DNA of 64,000 nt from Aldrovandia affinis. Its lineage: Eukaryota > Chordata > Actinopteri > Notacanthiformes > Halosauridae. The position numbers and the translations under genes are program-made. Shown piece after piece: positions 31,572-45,109 of this stretch. The notes under the pieces were generated by a model that saw only the letters and a list, made by a program, of their open reading frames with translations, was not told the origin of the DNA and made no database searches. Every line of letters begins with the position of its first letter. Position 1 is the stretch's first letter. The DNA lies in assembly GCA_029706075.1 (NCBI GenBank), contig JAINUG010000226.1:864501-928500 (forward strand), read 5' to 3'.

Positions 31572-34500
31572 CATATATACATATAAAACGTATAATGGCA
31601 TACCTTTACTGTAGGGTCTGAAACAATGCTTGGATATAGCCCCAAATCCAGAGCTCCTTATTAAACACAGCCTCAAAAGCAGAGCTCCTCCCTGGAGCCA
31701 GTCTCCTAACCAGAGTTCCTCACAGAGCCTCCCAGAGCAGACCCCAGGGATGGTATAACACAATGCAATCCCACATGAAACCCTCAGTGTTTATGATTTT
31801 AATGCATTAAGGCACAATTTATGATTTTTTTAATGCCCAGTGAACCAGGCAGACTGGAGCCCGTTACAACGCTCAGAATAATTTTTACAGAGTGAAAAAA
31901 TGTTGGTCCAAAGGCTTTGTTCTTTTTCCGACTGAACAATGGAAATTGTATGTTAATGTGACAATGCACCCTTCATTGCAGTGTGCTGATTGGCTAGGTT
32001 TTTTGAGGATTTACCCTACATGTTTGCAACAGGGTTCTTTCTGGCTAATGGAGCCCTTTCTGTCCTTCTGGTAGCTGGCCAATGCAGTTTATTTTTTGGG
32101 GGAAATTCACCTGGAAGAACTCCCCACATCTTGGCTGAACAAGAACTTTTAAGAGTGTCGTTTAAAAAGGGGGCTAATTCATTAGCCTAGCAAACTAGCA
32201 GTAGATTTAATCAATGGCTGATGTGTCACTAACTCAATATCAGTCAGCAATAGCAATACATGGTGATTCAAGTGAGGAAAACACACAACAGTCCTCTTCA
32301 AAGTCATGAATCATTATGATGCCTGATGGGTAATTGGCAGCAATTTTGTCCAGGATGCAGCTTAACAATGGTGGTACTATGTAACCTCCAAACCCTCAAG
32401 GGCTTGGGGTCGTAACTCTGTTATTGCTACACTGATTCACTGAACTGTGTCGTATCTAGATTGAAAAAACACATAAGAAGCCAAGAAGATTGTTCGCATG
32501 GATGATTAAATATCTCTTAAAGGAGGTTTGAATGAGGCATGTTTGAAATGAAAACAATATAGATATTTTCACTGCAGGGCCTGCACCACTGACTAACACC
32601 CTAACCCTAACCCTAACCCCAGGGGTTAGCCACAGAATTGTCCACACTCATGGCTACCACCACAATGTTGTCGCAACGTTCATGCAACATTCCAAACATC
32701 GCTCAGTCTGTAGTCTCTCAAGCTCAGTAGCATTGTTTTAGGGAAACACCTTGTTTGAAAACACCACCACCCCTAAGGAAAAACTATTATCATACCAATA
32801 CTGTACTCACAAATTACATACTTTGCTCAAGGATACAACAGCCAGTTTTCACACCAATGGCTCTAGGGTACAAGGTACATTTTGTCAAACAGGCCTCAAC
32901 ACTGCTGCTGAATGACTCTTTTGTAACTGTAGCTTTTGAGAGGAACTCATGACCCCACTTCAACAAGCGTGACAGGCAATGATGTGTCGGGCAATTAAGA
33001 TATTCTCAAATTTAGGGTGTGGCAGCTCTGAATCCAGCAAATATCTTCTATTAATTATCCCCTTATAACAGGTTACCACTCTGAAAGATAGCCCAAGGGA
33101 ACAAGGAACAGAAGAGTTGTAAATGTATAAAAATAAACACATTGAAATGATGAATTATTATTAAAGATGATCTCCAGATTCATTGATAGGTTAGTTGAAC
33201 ATTAACCTGTGGAATCAACCTGCAAATCAAAACTAACTCCAAATTAAATGTAGGATTGAATATATTTATTAAATAGGATACAAATGACACATTCAACAAG
33301 AAACACAAATAAGAAACATACATTCACTTGTGAGTATAGGCTCACTACTTATAATTAATTAAAAAGAATACATGAAACAAGAAATTATATTGAGAAATAC
33401 CAGCAGAGAGAGAGAGAGACCAGATAACTAGAACTTCCAGTTTCTGCATGAAGGGACAAAAGAAAGGAGATAAAAATAAAAGATGGAACACACATAATCA
33501 AGGAACCACCACAAAACAAAAGAAGAAAACCCTTCTCTTCTCCAAACCGAACAGAAACTGAAATAGCCCTCCTCTCCTGTCATACAGGTATATCCACCTC
33601 ACTCAACAGAGCGGTGAACTCTGACCCTGATTGGATAACACTAGAGCACTGAAGCGGCCGGATTCGTGTATGGCAAGGACTGGCTTATCTAAGGTCTGAG
33701 GAATTTACTTTTTTTTAAAGGTAACTAGGTTGGCAAAAGCGGGACTAAGTACCACAATATTATTATCTAAATGTTTGATGTTTAAGGCTCTTGTTAAGGA
33801 GACCAAACACCAATTCCAGACAGGGAAGCCTCCATGACCATTACTTGCTTGAGATTAAGATATTCAATTGATATTGTCGATTGTACGTCACAAATTCAAA
33901 ATTAAACAACACAGAACTTTAGGGAATTCAACTTTAGGGAACTCCAAATGGACAAAGTGTTAACTCTCTGGGTCATGGTGACCAAGATGACTCACACTAT
34001 AATATACACACTTGGGTGCTTCCTTCAGAGGAGTAATAAAACATGTCAGTGACAGGGAACACCAGAACAGCCTAGATGTGTTTGTGCATATTAGCGCAGT
34101 CGGTGTGTCTTTGATGTCTCCTTTGATGTTTGGAGAGGGGAGAGAGAGAGAGGGAACAGACGCAAGTAGGAGATTTAAGCTAGAGAGAACAGGCAACTTT
34201 GTTGCAATGAAGTATTGCAAGTACCCTGAACCAATAACCTAATATCAACATACTGTCCCTCTCTCATATTCCATATAATAAAAAAAGGACACATGCTTTT
34301 TGGACAAAAAAAAGAAATGGGTTGGAGCATGTTTTTGACGCAAGTATATTATAGGACCCATGCCTCTTCCTTTTGGGGATGAGGGGGGACACAATTTGCC
34401 TGCCTCCAAAGCAGGCAAATCTGGCAAAAAAAATACTCTTTTTGGCCCGTAAATGCATTCTGTTAAACTGGATCAAAGATTCCCCGCCCACAATAAATCA

Positions 34501-36213
34501 CTGGTAAACTGACATTTTTCAAATTCTCCTTCTCGAGAGATTAAGTGCTCAACTGAGGGAGGATAACTGTCCTCTCCAGACAATCTGGGCTCCCTTTACA
34601 TCTTTGTTACCTCTTGAACTTGATAATATACTAATCAGTGGGCAGACTGTGCTGAGATGGAGGTCATATGGTAACAAAAGTGACTAATTGTCTGTCTATT
34701 GCTACATATCACTGGCTGTCTATTTATTTACTTATTCTCTATCCTCTTGTTTAATATAATTGAATCATTTTAATTTATTCCCCCCAGTTTCTTTATTGGT
34801 GTTGTAGTGTTATTTGTCTTATGCTGATATTGTAGAGTTGTTTGTCTTGTACTGTATTGGTATTGTAATGCAGTCTAGTCTGTCTTGTAATGTTGTAGGT
34901 ATTGTATTGTCGTTTGTATCTGTGATAATATCGTTAAAACCAAATCAAAAAATATATATATAAAAAAACCTGATAAACTTCTGAGGTTTCTGTGCACGAA
35001 CTAGACCTTGTACTGTTTGAATAGCAAAGGGAATCTTTCCCATGGCAAACACCAGCCAAGCTAGAGGAAAAGGCCCTCGTATCACAGCAGGAGAACTTTA
35101 TCACAGTCAGCGAGTCTACCATACGGGAGCCAGACCAAACAGTCCTAAGTCTGCAAGAATTTCTTCCAAGACAATCGTTCGGTTACCAAGGAGACAATAA
35201 ACACCGCCACATAAATATACCCACTGATGTCCTGTGCCTGATTAAAGTACTTCCTCTTCCACTTTCCTGTTAAGCTTTGACACATATTACCAGTATCCCT
35301 TTTTTCTAGAACATTTCATCATAAAGCATTCTTGTTATTTTACTGAAAAGTCAGCAAGAAGGAGAAAACGAGAACAGGATAACTCACTACCGTCTGTATT
35401 GCACTAAATCACCTCACCTCAACTCGGCTCACCTGGTCCGAGTAGATGATCTGCATACTCCTAAACTCTCTCCTCTCAGTTAATCCAGGGTCGCCATCCA
35501 TTCAAGGCAAAGGAAAGACCCACGGGAATTAAAATGTGTCAACGGCACAGCCAGTGCTGCGTGTGACCTGTGGCCGGGTCCCCGGCCGGCGTAGGCGAGT
35601 CTGTGTCTCTCGCTCCTCTCTGCTACCCCCCAAGGTTTGCGGTTCCTCGAGTCTCCGCTCTCCTGAACCCAGGGAATTGCGTGGAGGGTACATGTGTCTG
35701 CCTGTCCTGCATTTGAATAACTGGGTGATGTAATGTGGATCTTCAGCCCTTGACACATATGAAGCTGTTCCAGGTAATCCTTCGGGCGAACGAAAAGAAC
35801 ATTCCGGTGTGGGATGTGGCTTGTATGGGAGGAAGATATAATTGCAAGCAATAGCCTACAGGTTAACCAGACTCTTCTGTGTCCTCTGCTCTTCTCTTTC
35901 TTATGATGGTTTTGGATCAAAGTCATGGATTTCTAAAGGGTACACTCTACCTAAACACTGTTTATGCAATATGACCCAGGCTTTCTTTATGTTTTAAATC
36001 AATTAGGCAAGTACTGTCATGCCTGTAGCTATTTGCATACAACCCGACACTGTGTCAGTGCACATTTGTGGTGGAATTAAAAATGGCCAGAGGGATTATT
36101 TATTTTTCAGGTTCATAGATTGTACAATAATGTATAATCCATGAGTCTCATTCATGAATCATACAAGGATCTTGTGTTTATGAACGGATTCTCTTTTTTT
36201 AGCCAAAGCCCTT
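31572..36213. other. Gene-poor stretch, no coding exon identified
   Basis: AT-rich DNA. Points to note are an interstitial run of CCCTAA-type repeats at 32598-32618, a GA tract near 33405-33420, and a GC-richer segment at 35400-35720 that contains one good donor (35433). ORFs here have no family resemblance I can see. Confidence 0.45.
32598..32618. repeat. Short interstitial telomere-like repeat
   Basis: ACCCTAACCCTAACCCTAAC gives just over three telomeric units. Too short to mark a former chromosome end. Confidence 0.8.
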
Positions 36214-36531
36214 TCGCGCCTCAGTGTTCACACTCCCATCTCAGTTCACACTCTTCGTAGAGAATTTAATTTCTTTCACAGCCTCTCCTAGCACTTAAAG
36301 GCCTCTACATGCTCACGATGTTGCATTGATGTTGCAAAGGGTGTTGCAGAGGGTGTTGCGTACCTAGCACAAAAATCTAACTTGCGACATGTCCCGTAGA
36401 TGCTGCACAGCATTGATTGGTTGGTTAGCGAATGGAGGTGGAGCTGTCATGGTCATACTTCATCGAGCTAGTACATAATTTTTTGGCATTTTACATTTTA
36501 AGCATTTAGCAGACGCTTTTATCCAGAGCGA
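36214..36531. repeat. Left inverted arm
   Basis: Pairs with 39220-39574; contains TTAAAGGCCTCTACATGCTC and four TGTTGC words, and ends in a SINE/LINE tail fragment. Confidence 0.85.
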
Positions 36532-39219
36532 CTTCCATCCAGATTAGGGGAGAAAGATAAAAGCAGCGATTTTTTTAATTCTGTGAAAAGACAATCTTTC
36601 ATTTCCCTTAATACATTAACATTATTTTCAAGAGTCGTCTGCTGGTTCCTTTGTTCCACGTGAATTTACTCTATTATCTTGAGGTGCATTTTTACACTCA
36701 TAAACTCCTGGTTCTGCCATGTTGAAACCTTCCTTCATCTAACTAACACACCTGTGCCACATATAAGTGAGGGGTATCACCATAATGCTTTGTGGGGTAT
36801 CCCATAATTGCTGGCTTGATTGGAGTGGGTATTCAAGGCCACGATAAACTGTTGAACCCTTGCTGATATCCATTCCCTAAGCCTATGCTGTTTACATGCA
36901 GGCGTGACCCTGCCCATCTCTTCTGACGACTGCAACCTGTTTTGAGTCTTACTATTTCTTTTGTAGTTCATTGTGCTATTTGTGTACCTAAATGGCAGTA
37001 ATCCATGGCGTTGACGGTTATGAGTGATTCTGTCGTGAAAGACAAAGCATTAGCAAGCATGTGAGGATTTGTGCACCACAGTACTGGCATTCAGCCTGGG
37101 ATCGGCCCACTGACTTCATCACACTTGAATGAATGGCAAAGTGACACAGTATTTACTGTTGTCCAATTACCCAAGTTGCTCAATGAGCCGGAGGACTGTG
37201 TCTGCGTCACACCAACAAGCAAGTAGGATTAGCCACAGTACACTGACAGAGGGGTTGACAGTGCAGGAGTAGCAACAGTACGCTAAAGGTTAATGGTGCA
37301 GAATTAAAGACTAATGGTGCAGAATTAGCTACAATATGCTAACAGAGGGACTTACATGTAGGATAAGTCACAGTACACTAACAGATGGGTTGACGGTGCA
37401 GGATTAGCTACAGTACACAGAACACAGGGCCTAAAATGGCGAAAGCGTGGCATGTGCAGCTTGCCATTGCTTTATTTGGGGGTGGGGTGGTGAGAGGACC
37501 CCTGATGTCACGGAGAAGGAGCTGAGAATGCAAGGAGGGGTTTCTGTGTCTGGCACGCTATGTGCTACATGGTCCCTGTGGGCTTGTGGTCTGATGCTGG
37601 TTATCTCAAACTTGGCAAGTGTGTGGCATGGGGGTTGGGCGGTTCCCCCAGTCTTGTTTTCCTCTAGCTGGTTCCTTTGGCTACGGTATGTCTGCAAAGG
37701 TCTGAAGGTGCCGTTTTTATTCTTTTTAATCTCAGCCCTTTGGTGGTAAACACCCTTAAAAGGAAAGTTGGAGAATGCAGTCCAAAAAGTGATTGTTTCC
37801 CTCTCACGCACGCTTACCAACCGTCTCACTGACTCTTAATGACTGACTGACGGATTCATGCATGCTCGCTCACTGACTGACTCACTCGCTTTCAAAGACT
37901 GGCTGTCTGACACACTTCTGTATGAGAAAGGGACTGCAGCTCAAAAATCTCCCCTGATCCAACATGCAGAATCATGGTTGGCTGTTGGTGAAGACCCTTT
38001 GTTTAAACCGTCTGAGCCAATCAGTGAACAGGAGGGTACAACGTGAGGATTGTTTGAGCTTCTGCGTGAAGTCAACACCATGGCAGAAAAGGTACAGGCA
38101 GCACTTTCACCACCCACTCTTCAAAACTGAATGGAAGCAAATGGTAGCAAAGCTATAAAAAAAACAATCAAACAAAACTTGCAGGGCTTATATATAGATG
38201 CTCAAAAGGAAACATGAGCAGGTGATTAGCCACCATTTGAAATCATATTATTATTTTAAACGATTGTACTGTTAAACTGAATCCAGCTACAGTTATTGCT
38301 AAAAGCATCAGCACTGCTGTGTCTATCCTACATTGGCTATTATATCTGTTGTGAAATGTGAAGTGTGGGAAAAGTTTGACTTGAATTTTTTATAATTTCC
38401 CTTAGATTGTGAAGGACAAGTATGAAAGCCTCTTTTCCTATAGAGGCCCTGAATGACACAGATGTTTTGTGGTGTTTGACTGGATTAACATTTGAATTTA
38501 GCCAGGCAGGTGTACCAAATCCCATCAGACCCACAGATCACGTGTCCCAGTTTGACGCCTCTGACACCTCACAAATTGTCTCAAAACAATGCTTTCATAA
38601 TGACATCATCAGCAGGCCCCTGCCTGATTGGTCCCAGTTCACACATGTCTGCTGGGGCAGAATACAGGAAGCCCTTACACTTTGTTGGTTCAGCCATGTC
38701 TGATACCTTACATCACTCCGCCCTACATCACTCACTCTTCATCACATCACTCTGCCTTCCACTCTCTCGCTGAATGATTGTCGCAAGCACTCGGCAATTT
38801 ATACTTCTGCGCGACCTAAGACATGGTGTCCTTACACTTCTGTACACTAGTAGGCGTCAATGTATTGAACAAGGTCGGTAAAGTTTTCATGAAAGCAGGG
38901 AAACTCCTGTACCTTCAAACTTCTTCAGCCAATCTTTCCTGAAGCTGGTTCATTTTATACCGTGTCGAACAAACGATGCTAGCTATCTATATCGTTAGCT
39001 ACTGTTAGTGAGCTTTATTTAGCCGCGATACCAGGTTGCTAGCTAGATAGATATCGATAGTTTTGCTTAGTTAACGTTAACATAGATATATACAGGTATG
39101 GTATCCAGCTGCCAACAACGATGTCTATCGCTGTATTACTGCACTGTCTATCGCTGTATTACTTCACTGATCTCTTGTGTGAACTATGATTGTTCTTACC
39201 ATGCATTAATACACATCTG

Positions 39220-39574
39220 GTAAGTCGCTCTGGATAAAAGCGTCTGCTAAATGCTTAAAATGTAAAATGTAAAAAAATTATGTACTAGCTCGATGAAGTA
39301 TGACCATGACAGTTCCGCCTCCATTTGCTAACCAACCAATCAATGCTGTGCAACATCCACGGGACATGTCGCGAGTTAGATTTTTGTGTTAGGTAGGCAA
39401 CACCCTCTGCAATACCCTTTACAACATCAATGCAACCTCTGCAGAGGATGTTGCGTTGCAGTCGCGTTGCAGTCGAGTGAGCATGTAGAGGCCTTTAAGT
39501 GCTAGGAGAGGCTGTGAATAAAGCCCCCGGCTTCAGTGTGAACTGAGATGGGAGTGTGGACACTGAGGCGTGAA
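39220..39574. repeat. Right inverted arm
   Basis: Pairs with 36214-36531 and is slightly longer because of an extra TGCAGTCGCGTTGCAGTCG stretch near the tip. Confidence 0.85.
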
Positions 39575-41315
39575 GATAAGATAAGCGCACACAGTGCTTC
39601 AACCACAACGGTCTGAAACTAGGTCATTATAACTCCCCTTCTGCAAAGCTATACTATGTATGATCTTACAATGGCGAAAAATGCAAGGAACATCTTTAAG
39701 TACATTCATACATTAACAATCTACACTCAAAATGTTTGTATTTTTGAAAAATGCAAACCAACAATAAGACAAACAATTCATGAGGCTTCAGTGCACTTCC
39801 TTCATCAGTGAAAGGTTATTTTCTTGGCAACTTTTATGCAATTAATTCTAAAGTTTCACGCTAGGTACTGCACTGTTACCAAGATTACTTTGATCTGCTG
39901 TATACACCTGTTTTTAACCTATAGTCCTAAATAAGAACACAACCCTCTTCTATCAAACAGGAATTTGTCTTTAACCTCTATGAGTAGGTTCAACTCTGGT
40001 TCTATCGGTCCCTCTGTTGCAGTCAGACACTGGCCTGCGCGTGACATAATGCACAATGCTGTTCTGTCCAATGCAACAGCGCAAGGGGGGAGTGTGGTAT
40101 TCAGACACAGGATTACAGATCTCAGATGTGACTAATAACTGATGGGGCAGGAAGTCATTGGCATCGCTTTTACTCCCTCTGACTGTACACATTTACTGCA
40201 TATTTGGTCAGTTTTCATGCTGAGAAATGCCCCCCCCACCCTTTCACCGGATTGGTTCCCACCGTGCCCATGGCACATGTTGAAACTCTGTGGCTCTCTG
40301 AGGTGTTTTATTGAGTAAAACACTTGGCAAAATGGTATGAAAATGCTGAGCGTTTTCCCTCATTTTCCTCCCGCGCCAGCGCCTTGCTGCCAGCCGAGCA
40401 CCAAGCCATCTGCCGTGAGCAATCATCATGTTTACCCGGGCAGTAAACCTGCTTTTACTGTGATGGCAACAGGCATAGCTGACGCACTGTTTGTCACCTG
40501 GACGTTTGCGTTTACTGAAACCACTATGCTTCACTGCAGTGCTATTGCAAGAGATACGAGTCCACAAGTCCTCGTTGTCACAACTTCAATGTCTGTATCC
40601 CAACTTCTGTATCACACCGCTGTGGAGTGGCAGTCCCAAGCAACTACCATCCCACACCGTCTAGATGAATGAGATAACAGTGTCAATCTCTGCCTACTTT
40701 TATTTCTGGAGCAGATTTGGAGCAAGATTTGGCAAGCTGTGTAATTGCAATGCACACAGGAGACTTTTGCCTGTCACCTGTGCAACAATGTTAACAGGCA
40801 GTCGAGGCTAAAGGGTCTGACAGACACATTATTACCTTAATTTAAACAGGTAGGTCACCCGGGAACATGTACTGAATTACAATGATGACCTGGACAATGA
40901 CAGACTACAAAGGGATATTTAAACTTTTCTCTCTCCTCGGCCGTTTCTGACCGTTGTCTGTGATTAGAAAATGTGATTAAAGTGTGACACTTTGAAAGAG
41001 TTGATTGTCTTTAATTTGAACATTTCCTGTGTATAAAACTTTGGTGCCGTTCACATGAAGGTTTCAATTATGATAAGACTTTATTTTTTTTTAGTTAAGG
41101 CCAAAGTGCACTCTCTCTGCGTTGTTCAATGTAACCCAATGTCTGTTATGGAATTAAAATCTAAAAAGATTTCCTAAGGTTGTCAAATCATAATACATCA
41201 AATGCAACATCAATTAAAACAGGACGGGTGAGCCTTATTCAAACTGACATGCTTGTCAAATCATGCAAAAATGAATAAAAAAAGAAGAATAAAAAAATGT
41301 TCATTTATTATAATA
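39575..41315. other. No gene recognised
   Basis: Unique-looking intergenic DNA. Short ORFs at 40244-40672 overlap on both strands and lack recognisable motifs. Confidence 0.45.
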
Positions 41316-41324
41316 AAAAAAAAA

Positions 41325-41640
41325 ATTAGTTTCAGATTTTTTCCCCGTTTTTCTCCCCAATTTGGAAACCAATTATACCCTCTATTTATTTCAATTAACC
41401 CTCCCCACAAACAGTCTCTACAGGGCAAGCCAGTCTCTAATCCAGGGAAACTTACTCACTCCCCTTTCTAGAGCTACTCTTCACAGTGAGTTTTGCTGAC
41501 CACCCTCCCCCCAGTAGCGCAAATCCCTGACGGGGCCAGGCAGAGATGGGCTCGAACCGCATCCCTGACAGGCAGCTCACACTCGTTCAGGACCAGCCAA
41601 AATACAGGTGCGTTAGACCGCTACGCTATCTGCCAGCCAC
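41325..41640 (-). mobile_element. tRNA-derived SINE-like repeat
   Basis: On the minus strand the right end reads ATAGCGTAGCGGTCTAACGC and GCGGTTCGAGCCC, which are tRNA A- and B-box-like. The other end is AGAAAAACGGGGAAAAAATC. That tail is shared with the repeat at 59470-59830. Confidence 0.6.
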
Positions 41641-42945
41641 TAAAACGATGTTAATCTTTTGCATCTATCCCTTTTTCATTTTTTTTAAACAATTTTGTCA
41701 CTCTGTATTTTTTTTTTTCAATTTCACAGTTTGTAATTGATATGTGGGCCCGTTTTATTCACACCACGCACTCTGCCACTTCAGGTAAGTGCAGCTTTGA
41801 GTTAATGCTTATTTTTTCTCTGCTGTCCACCAGTTGAGATGCGGATTATGCACCACCCACTGGGCTGCTGGCCATGGCCTGGCCACGGTCAGAATTCAAC
41901 ACCAGAAGGGGGCGCTACAGGGTGCTGTGACGTTGTGATGCCCATAAGTCACATGGACACTCGTCTGAGACCGCGATATAGACCCCTCTCATGCTGCAGC
42001 CACTACGTCAGGCCAGGCACTTGAGCCCTTTCAATTAAGAAGGAAATAAAAAGACGAATGCAAAGATGGATGGAGCTCATGAACATGCCTCAAGGCTTTG
42101 CTGTCAATGGAAAGATTTTTTCTCTGCCAGCAACTGAGATCCAAGTGTAAACACGGCACCATCGGGATGGGAACCAGCTGTGGAGCCCCAACCCGGACCC
42201 TTGAGTCGGGGGGGTGAGCACATCCAGACTCATCAGGCGGATCAACAGACGCATAACCAGAACAGGGAAGAGCGCGAACATCATCTTTCTTTTCCGGGTC
42301 TGCCCCGGTTTCACATCGTGGGAAAGCAACAAAGTGAGAGAGACGGACCCCTGGCCCCAGCTCGAACTTTCCCAGCCGCAAAGGCCCTGAAATCTCAGAA
42401 CCTACGGGTGAGGGGAGCCCACCCTTCTCATGAAGAGCACCGCCCAAATGTCCCGCTATCAAGAGAAACCCAGTTTCGAGCAGCTTAGTTTAGTGGAAGC
42501 TTTGCTTTGAAGTCCTTTAACCACGCCACTACTACTGCGTGAAAGTGGCTTTACTCAGAACCAATACAAACATTTGATCATTTTCAAAGAGATTTTATTA
42601 TATAGTCACAGCTTGACCTTCAGCTATGCCCTTTTCAAGAGCTATTTCAAAATAAATTAAATATTGTTGGACAGAAATCAGGCACAAGTTCTGGGCAGGC
42701 AGTGCTAGGTCACCGAGGCAACTCTGTGGTGCTGTGGCAAAAGGGGAACTGACATTGTCAGCAGAGGGTTGCAGGTTCTAGTCTACGAGCTCAGGCTATG
42801 TACATTTGAGTGTGGTGTTTAACCTGGATTGCAAAAATAAATCTCCATAATATTTCAAATGCAGCGGTCACCCTGGAAAAGAACAATATTGTTAATAATA
42901 ATAATAAGAAGAAGAAGAAGAAGAATTATCATCATCATTGATTGA

Positions 42946-43177
42946 GGGCTGGCAGTGTAGTGTAATGGTTAGGGAGCTGGGCTTGTAACTCAATGGTTGC
43001 AGGTTAAATTCCCAGGTGGGGCACTGCCGTTGTACCCTTGAGCAAGGTACTTAACCTGAATTGCTTCAGTAAAATATCCAGCTGTATAAATGGATTGTAT
43101 GTAAAGAAATGTAAACTGTGTAAGTCGCTCTGGATAAGAGCGTCTGCTAAATGCCTAAAAATGTCAATGTAAATGTA
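42946..43177 (+). mobile_element. tRNA-derived SINE with UnaL2-type tail (type B)
   Basis: The best preserved type B copy: GTGTAATGGTTAGGGAGCTG, B-box region GGTTGCAGGTTAAATTCCC, GAGCAAGGTACTTAACCTGA, then GTCGCTCTGGATAAGAGCGT and an ATGTAAATGT tail. UnaL2-type tails are known to end in TGTAA-like repeats. Confidence 0.88.
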
Positions 43178-43189
43178 GATCATTGCCAT

Positions 43190-44320
43190 CATCCTGGCTG
43201 GGAACACCTGAGAGTTATGAATTGAGGGTGTTTTATCCCACAATTATAAGTAAAGATATGACTGTGTTCTTCCCCTGCTAGTGGTTCAAAAATAATTTTG
43301 CTTCGCTGGAGATTTGTTTGGCCCATTGTTCCATGGAAAAAAGAAAAGGGGAATGGAGAATAATCTGTTTCTGCTACTGTCACAGGGCTAGCTTCCCCTG
43401 TTGCCACATCACACCCCCGACAGAGGGGAGAGCGGCGAGAATGTGTCAGCGACAGGAAACCTGGTGACCTCGGCAAACAGGAACTGTGAACGTCTAAACA
43501 TAGGACACCAGAAGACGACAGGACTTTTTATATTTGACACGTATCACAATGAATACTACATTTAAACACATCCACTAAAAATGTAAATGGTAAATGTACC
43601 TAGTAAGAAATGCTTCATTTAAACAAATCTAAGTTACATTTAAACGAATCTATCTACAAGATACAAAAATAAATCTACAAGATACCTTAAATGTAAATGC
43701 ATCTACTACTATATACTACATGTAAGCATATCTAAACAAATTGATATTTAAACCTTCTACATTTAAACTTATCAATTCGATAACTACATTTAAACATATT
43801 TCGACAAAATATTCTACGTTTAAACCTCTCAGCTAAAATATGTTTCAACCTTGATGAACAATCTCAAAACGTTGTGGTGACTTTATTGCGGTATGATGAC
43901 CTTGCATGAAATGGTAACAAGCTGGGAAATACTCAACTCATGTTGAGGAGTGTGCTGCATCAGATTTATTTTTAAATTTTAGCTTGAACAGTTCTTTGGA
44001 TCCATCCCAAGGTCTCACTTCTTGCACCTAATGCCCATTTCACTCTCAGAGTGTCCAGATTTAAACTGCCACAATAACCAGGCAATAACCACTTAATAGG
44101 TTAGTAAAGGTTAGTCGTTACATCTGTAATCCAGGATGTCATTTTGGTAACATCCACATTACCATTGTTTCTATTAGGCATTGTATTAGCATACTGCCCT
44201 TTACAGTTGAGGATTAAGGGCCATTATAATGCAATGTAGTAAAAAATGTGAACTCCATGAACTCCTGGGTGGCACATCTGATTAATGTAGGCTACTCATG
44301 TGGACTGCAGAAAGTTGCTC
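43190..44320. other. No gene recognised
   Basis: AT-rich DNA with repeated ACATTTAAAC and ATCTACAAGATAC words (43560-43830), a decayed tandem repeat. Confidence 0.45.
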
Positions 44321-44324
44321 TCAT

Positions 44325-44440
44325 CTAATCAAATCAAATCAAGTTTATTTGTATAGCGCTTTTCACAATAGAATTGTCACAAAACGCTTAACAGAGGGGG
44401 AACCCAGGCCTAGACCCCCCCAAAAGCAAGCCTAGGTCTT
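44325..44440 (-). mobile_element. Interspersed repeat 3' end, inverted relative to 45230-45363
   Basis: AATCAAATCAAATCAAGTTT then ATTTGTATAGCGCTTTTCAC is the reverse complement of the end of the copy at 45230-45363. The match runs about 115 bases. It is the teleost repeat type ending GCGCTATACAAATAAACTTG. Confidence 0.8.
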
Positions 44441-45109
44441 ATATTATAATATATTGTACGTTATAGATACAGACCAGTCAGTAGTGCAACAATTGAGCAA
44501 CAAGCAGAAAAACAAAGCAAAAATATACTAATGACCAGATATGGCTGACATATTTTATTTGAAATACTCAAATATGTATTTGACCGAGGACTGGTAATGA
44601 CATCAGGAAGAGCAACATATATAATAGTATATATGCATGTGCTCTAGGTGTGTGCCTATATGTATATATATATATTTGACTGTCAAGCGATTCTTTACTA
44701 TTAGTTTAAATAAACGATTGATTAATTGGATTGCAGGATTGTTAAAAGTTTATAAGTCTGGCATTCGTTTTTTTATTTATTTATCCTTTTCTAAACACCT
44801 CAAAATTATATTTCAAGTGGCTGAAGTTATAGCAACCACAAATAGTGTTCGCAGGTTCTCTAACTTGAATGACAAAACATTATGTTTAACATAATATTAC
44901 CTTTATTGCACTAAGAGGCTAGCTTAGATAGTGGTTTTACGTCAAATAACATCAGCTAGCATGTTAAGAGGGAATATGCTAATCTAATAATGAATTACAA
45001 CTGTAATATATATATATATATATATATCAGCTTACACCATATATCAGCTTGCACCCTGATATACAAAAATACATAAACAAATTGATATGTATATACAGTA
45101 TATATCCAA

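Larger units (their letters stand above)
36214..39574. mobile_element. 3.4-kb element with long inverted terminal repeats, no transposase seen
   Basis: The left arm (36214-36531) and right arm (39220-39574) are reverse complements over 300 bp. The arms share CGCCTCAGTG at the tips, then CACTCCCATCTCAGTTCACA, CAGCCTCTCCTAGCACTTAA, GGCCTCTACATGCTCA, TGTTGC-rich subterminal repeats and TTGATTGGTTGGTTAGC. Each arm ends inwards in the same UnaL2-type tail (GCATTTAGCAGACGCTTTTA). The 2.7-kb core has no transposase motif. It could be a non-autonomous DNA transposon or an inverted duplication. Superfamily is not assigned; no clear target duplication was found. Confidence 0.7.

Noticed and set aside
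35480-35926. A 148-codon minus-strand frame upstream of the donor at 35433
   Set aside because: No family resemblance; it lies in a GC-richer segment where long frames occur by chance. Only the donor was kept as a finding.
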